Assembly (NCBI GenBank): GCA_036262035.1
Contig: DATAJS010000013.1
Location: 248,001-312,000 of the forward strand
DNA from: Burkholderiales bacterium
GTDB taxonomy: Bacteria > Pseudomonadota > Gammaproteobacteria > Burkholderiales > SG8-41
Length of the DNA: 64,000 nt
Direction of reading: 5' to 3'
The translations under genes and the position numbers were made by a program. Under the pieces are notes generated by a model. The model did not search any database and was not told where the DNA came from. It worked only from the letters and a program-made list of their open reading frames with translations. This document shows positions 9,561 through 17,215 of this stretch, one piece after another (positions within the stretch are counted from its first letter, which is position 1; each line of letters starts with the position of its first letter).

Positions 9561-9655
9561 CGTCATTCCCGACCCGCGGCAGCGGAAGCGATCGGGAATC
9601 CGTTTTCAACGCCTTTCAAGCGTCAAAATGGATTCCCGCCTTCGCGGGAATGACG
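9561..9655. repeat. Paired REP-like repeat (two inverted units)
   Basis: One unit begins GTCATTCCCGACCCGCGGCAG and closes with TCGGGAATCC; the other reads TCAAAATGGATTCCC...GGGAATGACG. The two units face each other and meet at the shared ATCC(A/G)TTTT joint. It lies between two genes read in the same direction and may terminate the UvrA-like transcript. Confidence 0.85.
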
Positions 9656-12172
9656 TTAGGCGCGCAGCGTTCGGGCGAGATAAGGCGCCGTCCGGCTGCC
9701 CTTGGCTCGCGCGAGCTCCGCGGGAGTGCCAGCCGCGACGATCCGCCCGCCTTCGTCGCCCGCGCCGGGACCGATGTCGACGACCCAGTCGCTGCCGGCG
9801 ACGATGTGCATGTCGTGCTCGACCACGACCACGGTGTTGCCGGCGTCGACGAGCCCGTCGAGCTGTGCCTTGAGCTTCTCGACGTCGGCCGGGTGCAGCC
9901 CGGTCGTCGGCTCGTCGAGGACGTACAGCGTGTCGCCGCGCTGGATGCGCTGGAGCTCGGTCGCGAGCTTGATGCGCTGCGCTTCGCCGCCGGAGAGCTC
10001 GGTCGCGGGTTGTCCGAGCCGCAGGTAACCGAGCCCGACCTGGCGCAGCACGTCCAGCGCGCGGCGCACGTGAGGCTCGTCTTCGAAGAACTCGAACGCA
10101 GCGTCCACGGTCATTCCGAGCACTTCCGCGATGTTCTTCTCGCGATAGGTCACTTCGAGGGTCTTCGCGTTGTAGCGCGCGCCCTTGCACACCGGGCACG
10201 GCGCGTACACGCTCGGCAGGAACAGAAGCTCGACACAGACGAAGCCTTCGCCTTCGCAGTTCTCGCAGCGCCCTTTCGCCACGTTGAACGAGAAACGTCC
10301 CGCGTCGTAACGGCGCGAGCGCGCGACCTTGGTCGCGGCGAACAGCTTGCGCACGTGATCGAAGAGCCCGGTATACGTCGCGAGATTCGAGCGCGGCGTG
10401 CGGCCGATCGGCTTCTGGTCGACGCGGACCAGCCGCTTGATCGTCTCCATACCGGCCGCGATGCGGCCTTCGGTCGGGATCACCGCTGCGCGCTCGAGCG
10501 CTTCGCCCTCTTCTTGCTCCACGGGAACCTCGTGACCGAGATGCGAAGCGACCAGCTCGACCAGCACCTGGGACACCAGCGTCGACTTGCCGGACCCCGA
10601 CACGCCGGTCACGCTGGTGAACACGCCGAGCGGGATCTCGACGTCGAGCTCGACGAGATTGTTGCGCGTCACGCCTTCGAGCTTCAGCCAGCCGGACGGC
10701 GAGCGCGGCTCGCGCGTGAACGGCGCATGGTCGTCGAAGAGATAGCGCCGCGTCTTCGACGGCTTCACGTTCGCGAGCCCGTCGGGCGGTCCGCTGTACA
10801 GCACCCGGCCGCCGTGCTGGCCCGCATCCGGACCGATGTCGACGATCCAGTCGGCATGGCGGATCACGTCGACTTCGTGGTCGACGACGAACAGCGAGTT
10901 GCCCGACTGCTTGAGGTGATCGAGGGCGACGAGCAGCGCTTCGGTGTCCGCCGGGTGCAAGCCCGCGGAAGGCTCGTCGAGCACGTACACGACGCCGAAG
11001 AGGTTCGAGCGCACCTGGGTCGCGAGCCGCAATCGCTGGAGCTCCCCGGGGGAGAGGGTCGGCGTGCTGCGCTCGAGCGAGAGATAGCCGAGGCCGAGCT
11101 GCATCAGCGTGCCGATGCGCGCGACGAGGTCTTCCGCGATGCGCCGCGCGGCGATCGCCTGCTCGGGGTGATCGCGCGACATCTTCCGAATTTCAGCGCT
11201 TGCGCCTTCCGCCGCCGGCCTGAAGATGCCCGTGAGCGCTTTCAACGGCTTCGCCGACATCTCGGCGATGTCGAGCCCCGCGAAGCTCACCGACAGCGCT
11301 TCCTTCCTGAGGCGCTTGCCGTCGCATTCGGGGCAATCGGCGCTGACGAGATAGCGCGACACGCGCTTCTTCACCATCGCGCTCTGCGTCGTCGCGAAAG
11401 TGTGCAGCACGTAGCGCTTGGCGCTGGTGAAAGTGCCCATGTACGACGGCTCTTCCTTACGCTTCCGCGCGCGCTGCACGTCGGGGAGATCGAGCCCCGA
11501 GTACACCGGCACCGTCGGCTGCTCGTCGGTGAAGAGGATCCAGTCGCGGTCCTTCTTCGGGAGCTCGCGCCACGGCTTGTCGACGTCGTAGTTGAGCGTC
11601 ATCAGGATCTCGCGCAGGTTCTGTCCCTGCCACGCCGGCGGCCATGCGGCGATCGCGCGCTCGCGTATGGTCAGCGTGTCGTCGGGAACCAGCGATCTCT
11701 CGGTGACGTCGTAGATGCGGCCGAGGCCGTGGCACGTCGGGCATGCGCCTTCGGGCGTGTTTGGCGAGAACGATTCGGCGTAGAGGATGCCCTGCCCCGG
11801 CGGGTAATGGCCCGCGCGCGAGTACAGCATGCGCAGGAGGTTGGAGAGCGTGGTCACGCTGCCGACCGAGGAGCGTGAGGTCGGCGCGCCGCGGTGCTGC
11901 TGGAGCGCGACCGCCGGGGGCAGGCCTTCGATCGTGTCGACTTCGGGGATCGAGAGCTGGTCGAAGAGCCGGCGCGCGTACGGCGACACCGAATCCAGGT
12001 AACGCCGCTGCGCTTCGGCGTAGAGCGTGCCGAACGCGAGGGAAGACTTGCCCGAGCCCGAGACCCCGGTGAAGACGACCAGCGCATCGCGCGGGATCTC
12101 GACGTCGACGTCCTTCAGGTTGTGCTCGCGCGCGCCGCGCACGTGGACGAAACCGGAGAGTTCTTTTTTCAT
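9656..12172 (-). CDS. UvrA2-type excinuclease ATPase
   Basis: An 838-residue UvrA-family ABC ATPase with two Walker A motifs (GVSGSGKSS near residue 37 and GVSGSGKST in the second half), two signature motifs (LSPGELQRLRLATQ and LSGGEAQRIKLA), and zinc-binding cysteines at CPTCHGLG, CPECDG and CENCEGEG...CPVCKG. The sequence passes directly from the LYSRAG segment to the SFSPNTPEGACPTC segment, so the UvrB-binding domain and the first half of its zinc module, present in the about 940-residue UvrA, are missing. This is the UvrA2/DrrC-like class associated with tolerance of DNA-binding drugs rather than core excision repair. The ATG at 12172 was preferred because the further upstream start would overlap the divergent gene. 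Confidence 0.93.
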   Translation of the reverse strand: MKKELSGFVHVRGAREHNLKDVDVEIPRDALVVFTGVSGSGKSSLAFGTLYAEAQRRYLDSVSPYARRLFDQLSIPEVDTIEGLPPAVALQQHRGAPTSRSSVGSVTTLSNLLRMLYSRAGHYPPGQGILYAESFSPNTPEGACPTCHGLGRIYDVTERSLVPDDTLTIRERAIAAWPPAWQGQNLREILMTLNYDVDKPWRELPKKDRDWILFTDEQPTVPVYSGLDLPDVQRARKRKEEPSYMGTFTSAKRYVLHTFATTQSAMVKKRVSRYLVSADCPECDGKRLRKEALSVSFAGLDIAEMSAKPLKALTGIFRPAAEGASAEIRKMSRDHPEQAIAARRIAEDLVARIGTLMQLGLGYLSLERSTPTLSPGELQRLRLATQVRSNLFGVVYVLDEPSAGLHPADTEALLVALDHLKQSGNSLFVVDHEVDVIRHADWIVDIGPDAGQHGGRVLYSGPPDGLANVKPSKTRRYLFDDHAPFTREPRSPSGWLKLEGVTRNNLVELDVEIPLGVFTSVTGVSGSGKSTLVSQVLVELVASHLGHEVPVEQEEGEALERAAVIPTEGRIAAGMETIKRLVRVDQKPIGRTPRSNLATYTGLFDHVRKLFAATKVARSRRYDAGRFSFNVAKGRCENCEGEGFVCVELLFLPSVYAPCPVCKGARYNAKTLEVTYREKNIAEVLGMTVDAAFEFFEDEPHVRRALDVLRQVGLGYLRLGQPATELSGGEAQRIKLATELQRIQRGDTLYVLDEPTTGLHPADVEKLKAQLDGLVDAGNTVVVVEHDMHIVAGSDWVVDIGPGAGDEGGRIVAAGTPAELARAKGSRTAPYLARTLRA

Positions 12173-12219
12173 ATGCGCTGACCGCAGCAGGATTCGCTCC
12201 CGGCCTTTAAGATCGTCCG

Positions 12220-13305
12220 ATGGACATCTCACGCATCCTCGCCGCAGAGGCCGATCGCCTCGCCGCGCTCTGTCTCGACGTGCTGCGCCGGCGCTACCCG
12301 CACAAGCTCGACCACCTGATCCTGCACGAGCGCGACAACCCGCTGCCCGGCGAGATCCACCCGGTGTTCTCCGGCTGCTACGACTGGCATTCGAGCGTGC
12401 ACATGCACTGGTCGCTGCTGCGCCTGTACGAGTCGGTGCAGGATGCCGATCTGCGCTCCGGGATCGGGCGCCATTTCGAATCCCGGTTCACTCCCGCGCT
12501 CGTCGCGGTCGAGCGCGCTTATGCGGGCGAGCCGCAGCGCGGCGGCTTCGAGCGGCCGTACGGCTGGGCGTGGCTGCTCAAGCTGCATGCCGAGCTTGAT
12601 GCCCGCGGCAGCGGCGACGCGCGCATCGCCGGGTGGGCGGCCGCGCTCGCGCCGTTCGCTTCGGAAGTGGCCGGCCGGCTCGCGGCGTTTCTTTCGAGCA
12701 CGCCGTATCCGGTGCGCTATGGCGCGCATCCGAACTCCGCCTTCGCGATGGTGCTCGCGCGCGATTACGCGCTGGCGCTGCGCGACGAACGGCTCGCACG
12801 CGCGATAGAGGCCGCGGCGCGCTCGTGGTTCCTGCACGACGAAGATTGCCCCGCACGCTACGAGCCCGGGGCGACCGATTTTCTGTCGCCGGGCTTGTGC
12901 GAAGCGCTGCTCATGAGCCGCCTGCTCGGCGCCGACTTGACCGCGTGGTGGGCGCGATTCGATCGCTCGGGCAAGGCGATCGGGCACTGGCGCGTACCCG
13001 CGGTGGTCGCCGATGCGGCGGACGGCCAGCTCGTTCACATCGCCGGCCTCAATCTCTCGCGCGCGTGGTGTCTCATCGCGCTTCGCGATGCCGTGCCGCC
13101 CGAGCAGCGCGACACGCTGATCTCAGCCGCCGAGGACCACTGGAAAGCCGGCTGGCCGTACGTCACCGGCGGCGAGTTCGTGGCGACGCACTGGCTGCTG
13201 AGCTTCGCGATGCTCTGCTCTGAAGCGTTGGCTGACGCCGAACAAAGCATTAACGCAGAGGACGCGGAGGACGCGGAGGACGCAGAAAGAGATCACGGTC
13301 GGTAA
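12220..13305 (+). CDS. DUF2891 family protein
   Basis: A 361-residue soluble protein. The N-terminal half carries the family's strongly conserved blocks HPVFSGCYDWHSSVHMHW and YGWAWLLKLHAEL, and HPNSAFAMVLARDYA follows. The His- and Trp-rich pattern resembles the alpha/alpha-barrel of sugar-active enzymes, but no activity is established. The last residues (NAEDAEDAEDAERDHGR) are encoded by an interspersed GCAGAGGACGC repeat at 13249-13288, so the native C-terminus has probably been replaced or extended. Divergent from the UvrA2 gene with 47 bases between starts. Confidence 0.85.
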   Translation: MDISRILAAEADRLAALCLDVLRRRYPHKLDHLILHERDNPLPGEIHPVFSGCYDWHSSVHMHWSLLRLYESVQDADLRSGIGRHFESRFTPALVAVERAYAGEPQRGGFERPYGWAWLLKLHAELDARGSGDARIAGWAAALAPFASEVAGRLAAFLSSTPYPVRYGAHPNSAFAMVLARDYALALRDERLARAIEAAARSWFLHDEDCPARYEPGATDFLSPGLCEALLMSRLLGADLTAWWARFDRSGKAIGHWRVPAVVADAADGQLVHIAGLNLSRAWCLIALRDAVPPEQRDTLISAAEDHWKAGWPYVTGGEFVATHWLLSFAMLCSEALADAEQSINAEDAEDAEDAERDHGR

Positions 13306-13373
13306 AGCATGGAGGCGCAGGGAGTGGCTACCTGTTTAGCTTTGCTTTTCCTCTGCGTCCTCTGCGGTTAAAG
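13249..13373. repeat. MITE-like CGCAGAGGACGC inverted-repeat element
   Basis: Left end ATTAACGCAGAGGACGC with two extra 9-bp GGAGGACGC units; right end GCGTCCTCTGCGGTTAAAG at 13352-13370 is its near-perfect inverse. The interior of about 60 bases has no gene. The left arm lies inside the DUF2891 coding frame and supplies its final codons. Confidence 0.75.
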
Positions 13374-13389
13374 CCTTTGCTTCAAAGGA

Positions 13390-13450
13390 GCGGTGCGCTT
13401 GCGCGCACCCTACGAATGAATCGCGTAGGGTGCGTGGTAACGCACCGCTA
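13390..13450. repeat. Paired GGTGCG...CGCACCCTAC repeats
   Basis: Two copies of the GCGGTGCG...ACGCACCGC family in inverted arrangement around GAATGAATC. The right copy overlaps the stop codon of the SDR remnant. Confidence 0.75.
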
Positions 13451-13656
13451 GCGATACAGATCGCGATTGACGAACTCGCCGTTGAGCGGCGCCGACAGGT
13501 CGCTCGCGAGGAACACCATGACGCCGCGCTTCCTCGGCAGCATGCGCCGCACCGCGGCGCGCGAGCAGAGAAAGACGCTCTTCAGATTGAGCGCCATGAC
13601 CGTGTCCCAGTGCTCTTCGGTCATCTCGGCGAGGCTGCGAACGTCCTCCCGAGGTA
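13448..13656 (-). pseudogene. Truncated short-chain dehydrogenase (SDR) remnant
   Basis: About 65 codons resembling the middle of an SDR/FabG-type oxidoreductase: MTEEHWDTVMALNLKSVFLC, then RRMLPRKRGVMVFLASDLSAP. This covers helix alpha-E and strand beta-5 of the Rossmann fold. The N-terminal nucleotide-binding GxxxGxG segment and the catalytic YxxxK are both missing, and the frame ends in a repeat (13390-13450). The left edge abuts the stop of the MmgE/PrpD gene. It is a decayed fragment rather than a functional gene. Confidence 0.7.
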
Positions 13657-14997
13657 TCAGTTCGAAGCCAGCGCGGTGATTGCGCCCGCATCCTGCGTTT
13701 CGTCGATATTCCAGATCGCCTCGATGAGACGCGGCACATCGCATGTCGAGCCGCCGAACTCGACGAGATCGCGCAGCTTGCGCTCGAGGTCGTCGTCGGT
13801 GAGCGGCCGTGCGCTGCTGCCGCGCGCGCTCTCGACCCGTTGCGTGAACGTTCCGCCGCCGCGCAATTGCACCGAGACCGTCACGCTTTCGACGGGACAG
13901 CGTGCATCGTCGATGACCTGCACTTTCTCGCGCAGCGGACGCAGCGCCGCGTCGTTCGCGGCTGCGTCATCGAACTCGGCGAGACCCGCGCGACCCCGCG
14001 CGAACACCACCGCGACCGCGTGCTGCGCGCTCACCTGGGCTTCACGCCCCGAAGTCGGATGGACGCGGTCGGTGCGCTCGCGCAGGAGCGGGTGCCCCGC
14101 GATCGCGACGCGCTCGATCGCCGCGGCATCGACGCGCTCGCGCAGCGCGAAGCACGCTTCGATGACCGGGCTCAGCACGATCCCCACCGGGTAGAGCTTG
14201 TAAGTGTTCGATGCGAGCTCCCACGATCGCCCGAGGCCGCTGTCGAGGCGCGAGGCGTCCCACTCGTTGCCGGTGACGCGCAGGAAGCCGTAGGTCCCGG
14301 CGAGCGGCTCGGCGGGACCGAAGACGCCTTCGGCGGCGTACATCGCCGCGGCGAGGCCGTTGCGCGCGGCGTTGCCGACGCTGATGCTCTTGGCCATGGT
14401 GCCGAGCGTCTCCAGCAGCCCGCCGGCCTGTGCCGACGCGTCGCCGAGCGCCCAGACGAAACGCTCCGCATCCAGCCCGAGGACCTTGCCCGCCGCCGCG
14501 GCCGCGCCGAATACGCCGCACGTGGAGGTGATGTGCCAGCCGCGGCGGTAGTGACCGGGCGAGACCGCGTTGCCGACGCGGCATTCCGCTTCGACGCCGA
14601 GCGCGAATGCGAGCAGGAGATCGCGTCCGGACATGCGCCGGGCCTCGGCAAGCGCGAACAGCGCCGCCGCGACCGGCGCGGTCGGATGCAAAACGGTGTA
14701 GAGGTGAGTGTCGTCGAAGTCGAAGACGTTCGCGCTCGCGGCGTTGACGAAAGCGGCCGAAAGCGCATCGAGGCGCTCGCCGCGTCCGATGACCGTCGAG
14801 GTCGCCGCGCCGGCGAAGCGCCGCAGCACGCGCGAGGTCGCTTCGACCGCGTCGTCCCGGCACCCGCCGAGCGCGCACGCGAAGTAGTTCACGAGCGAGC
14901 GCTTCGCTTCGTGCTTCACGTGCGCAGGCACGTCGTCCCACGTCGCCGCGGCGAAGAATTCGGCGAGCCGCCGCGTCGGTCCTGAAGTCAGGGTCAT
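13657..14997 (-). CDS. MmgE/PrpD family protein
   Basis: A 446-residue protein of the 2-methylcitrate dehydratase fold family. It has the helical N-terminal domain (WDDVPAHVKHEAKRSLVNYF, GGCRDDAVEATSRVL), the FVNAASANVFDFDDTHLYTVLHPTAPV block with its conserved aspartates and His, and the later ASNTYKLYPVG block. Family members dehydrate methylcitrate, cis-aconitate-like or itaconate-like acids, so the substrate is open. The open frame reaches upstream to 15039, but the extra 14 codons come from a repeat (15002-15036), so the ATG at 14997 was selected. No prpB or prpC partner is adjacent. Confidence 0.93.
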   Translation of the reverse strand: MTLTSGPTRRLAEFFAAATWDDVPAHVKHEAKRSLVNYFACALGGCRDDAVEATSRVLRRFAGAATSTVIGRGERLDALSAAFVNAASANVFDFDDTHLYTVLHPTAPVAAALFALAEARRMSGRDLLLAFALGVEAECRVGNAVSPGHYRRGWHITSTCGVFGAAAAAGKVLGLDAERFVWALGDASAQAGGLLETLGTMAKSISVGNAARNGLAAAMYAAEGVFGPAEPLAGTYGFLRVTGNEWDASRLDSGLGRSWELASNTYKLYPVGIVLSPVIEACFALRERVDAAAIERVAIAGHPLLRERTDRVHPTSGREAQVSAQHAVAVVFARGRAGLAEFDDAAANDAALRPLREKVQVIDDARCPVESVTVSVQLRGGGTFTQRVESARGSSARPLTDDDLERKLRDLVEFGGSTCDVPRLIEAIWNIDETQDAGAITALASN

Positions 14998-15001
14998 AAC
15001 T

Positions 15002-15036
15002 GTCGTCATCCTGGCGAATGCCCGGATCCATTTTCG
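15002..15036. repeat. REP-like CCTGGCGAATGCCCGGATCC repeat
   Basis: Single unit of the family whose palindromic core varies (here CCTGG/CCCGG) but which keeps the GTCATC start and ATCCATTTT end. It separates the MmgE/PrpD gene from the MFS gene upstream of it. Confidence 0.7.
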
Positions 15037-15070
15037 CAATGGGTGCCGGCCTGCGCCAGCACGACGTGCG

Positions 15071-16285
15071 TCAGCGCGCCGGCGCCGGCGCGGCTTCGAT
15101 CCGCGGCTCGTCCGGCAGCAGCAGCACGACCGCGGCGCGCAGCGCGGCGATCACCGCCATCACCCACAGCGCGGTGGCGAAGCCCATCGTCTTCACCATC
15201 GGCCCGAGCAGCCACACCGCGAGCGAGCTGATGCCGAACGCCACCGTGAGACGCATGCCCGCCACGCGCGAGCGCAGGCGATCGTCGACGTAACGCACGA
15301 TCATCGCGTCGGTGAACGGGATCGAGCCGAAGACGAACACCATCACCGCGAGCAATGCCAGGAACATCCACCAGTCCTGGGTATACGCGGCGACGATGAG
15401 CAGCGGCACCTGGATCACCGACATCCAGAGCTGGAGCGGCTTGAACGGCATGGTGTCGATCAGCTTGCCGACGACGAGCTGCGCCAGCGAAGCGACCGCG
15501 TAGATCACCGCGAGCAATGTCCCGATCACGGCCGGATCGCTGATCACGCCCGCGAAGCGCTCGCTGAGCAGCTGTGCGTTGCCGTTGGTGGTGAAGTTGA
15601 AGACGAGGCTGCCGGCCGCCGCCGCGACGGTCATCACGCTGAACGCGCGGACCATGTCGGTCTTCGACAGCGCGACTTTCGCTTTCTCCTTGCGCTTGTG
15701 CGGCGCTTCGGTCTCTTTCGGGCAGACGATCGCGAAGACGATGCCGCACGCGATCGAGAACAGGCCCGGCACGATGAACGCCGCGCGCCAGCCGAACCAC
15801 TTCACCAGAAACCCGGTGACGATCGCCGCCACCGCGATGCCGAGGTTGCCGGCGAGACCGTTGACGCCGATCACCACGCCGGGGTTCTTCACGTTCTGCA
15901 CGAGCATGGGGATGCCGACCGGGTGGTAGATCGCGGCGAACGCCCCGATCAGGGTCAGCGCCGCCGCGAGCTGCCAGGCGTTCTGGGTGAACGCGGTCAG
16001 AATCGCCGCAGCGCCGATGCCGACGAAGAAGATGATCATCATCACGCGGCGGCCCCACAGGTCGCCCAGGCGTCCGGCGGGCAGCGATCCCAGGCCGAAC
16101 ATCGCGAAGGCGCCGACGGCATAGGGCATCAGGTCTTCCCACTTGGCGTAGCCGAAATCGGCCGCCATCGCCGCGACGGCGGTCGCGAAGATCAGCAGGA
16201 ACATGTGGTCGATCCCGTGCGCGAAGTTGAGCAGCAGCGAGACGAGCCGGCGATGCGTGACGGGAGCGGCGTCGGGCGTAGTCAT
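15071..16285 (-). CDS. Major facilitator superfamily transporter
   Basis: A 404-residue inner-membrane transporter with about twelve spans. A typical MFS loop-2/3 motif is seen (GSLPAGRLGDLWGRR), with a charged central cytoplasmic loop (KETEAPHKRKEKAKV) between the two six-helix halves. The His-rich start (HGIDHMFLLIF) and overall pattern resemble fosmidomycin-resistance-like or organic-anion MFS proteins. Substrate is not evident. The ATG at 16285 precedes the first amphipathic segment and lies 85 bases from the divergent AraC regulator, a likely controller. Confidence 0.88.
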   Translation of the reverse strand: MTTPDAAPVTHRRLVSLLLNFAHGIDHMFLLIFATAVAAMAADFGYAKWEDLMPYAVGAFAMFGLGSLPAGRLGDLWGRRVMMIIFFVGIGAAAILTAFTQNAWQLAAALTLIGAFAAIYHPVGIPMLVQNVKNPGVVIGVNGLAGNLGIAVAAIVTGFLVKWFGWRAAFIVPGLFSIACGIVFAIVCPKETEAPHKRKEKAKVALSKTDMVRAFSVMTVAAAAGSLVFNFTTNGNAQLLSERFAGVISDPAVIGTLLAVIYAVASLAQLVVGKLIDTMPFKPLQLWMSVIQVPLLIVAAYTQDWWMFLALLAVMVFVFGSIPFTDAMIVRYVDDRLRSRVAGMRLTVAFGISSLAVWLLGPMVKTMGFATALWVMAVIAALRAAVVLLLPDEPRIEAAPAPAR

Positions 16286-16370
16286 GGTCGGGTGGATGTC
16301 TTTTGGGCCTCCGAGTGTGCCTGAGCTACAATCGTCCTGCTCTCGCCGTTTTCCACCGAATCTTCTCGAA

Positions 16371-17159
16371 ATGGACAAACGCCTCCCGGCCGCGCCCGAA
16401 CGCCCGATCGCCGATGACCGCGCTCCGGCCGTCGTCACCCGCACTACCTCCTACCCCGGACGCCATCACATCGAGCCGCATTGGCACGACCGCGCGCAGT
16501 TCGTGTTCGCGGTGGCCGGGACGATGAGCGTGCGAACCCACCGGCGGACGTGGATGGTGCCGACCAGCCGCGCGTTGTGGGTACCCGCGCGCACCGTGCA
16601 CGAGATCCAGATGCACGGCACCGTGGAGATGCGCAGCGTCTACCTCGCCGACGCGGCCGCCGCGGCGATGCCGAACGACTGCGTGGTGCTCGAGGTGACA
16701 CCGCTGCTGCGCGAGCTCGTGGTGCGCGCCGCGGCGCTCCCGCCCGGCTACGACGAGAACGGCGACGACGGCCTGCTGATGCGGTTGCTGGTGGCGGAGA
16801 TGCGCAAGCTGCCGCAGTGCTCGCTCGACCTGCCGCTGCCCGAAAGCGAGGACCTCGTGCAGCTTTGCGAGCGCATCCTCGAAGACCTGTCCACGCGCCG
16901 GACGTGCGCCGGCGACGCGCACGACATGCAGACGAGCAGCCGCACGCTCTATCGTCGCTTTCTCAAGGAAACCGGGATCACTTTCGCGCGCTGGAAGCAT
17001 CAGGCGCGGCTGCTCGAATCGGTGCAACGGCTCGCACAGGGCGCGCCGGTGACCGCGGTCGCGCTCGATCTGGGCTACGAGAGCGCGAGCGCGTTCTCGA
17101 CGATGTTCAGGCGGTCGCTGGGGGTCTCCCCGCGAGGGTTCGTCACGCCCACCATGTAG
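16371..17159 (+). CDS. AraC family transcriptional regulator
   Basis: A 262-residue regulator. Residues about 25-110 form a cupin-type sensor (HHIEPHWHDRAQFVFAVAGTM) and the C-terminal about 90 residues hold the two helix-turn-helix units, ending in ALDLGYESASAFSTMFRRSLG, the strongly conserved second-HTH AraC signature. It is divergent from the MFS gene across an 85-base gap, the usual layout for local regulation. Its stop codon TAG is the first base triplet of a repeat (17157 onwards), so the C-terminus is probably set by that insertion. Confidence 0.92.
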   Translation: MDKRLPAAPERPIADDRAPAVVTRTTSYPGRHHIEPHWHDRAQFVFAVAGTMSVRTHRRTWMVPTSRALWVPARTVHEIQMHGTVEMRSVYLADAAAAAMPNDCVVLEVTPLLRELVVRAAALPPGYDENGDDGLLMRLLVAEMRKLPQCSLDLPLPESEDLVQLCERILEDLSTRRTCAGDAHDMQTSSRTLYRRFLKETGITFARWKHQARLLESVQRLAQGAPVTAVALDLGYESASAFSTMFRRSLGVSPRGFVTPTM

Positions 17160-17215
17160 GGTGCGCGCGAGCGCACCGCGCCTTTTGCGGTGCGTGGCCA
17201 CGCACCCTACGTCAG
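17157..17215. repeat. Paired GTAGGGTGCG...CGCACCCTAC inverted repeats
   Basis: GTAGGGTGCGCGCGAGCGCACC and GGTGCGTGGCCACGCACCCTAC face each other across CGCGCCTTTTGC. It lies between the convergent AraC and EmrB-type genes and would form a strong hairpin in both transcripts, so it may work as a bidirectional terminator. Confidence 0.75.

Noticed and set aside
9538-9609. 24-codon upstream extension of DUF763
   Set aside because: It is the translation of an interspersed repeat; the conserved domain starts at the ATG at 9537.
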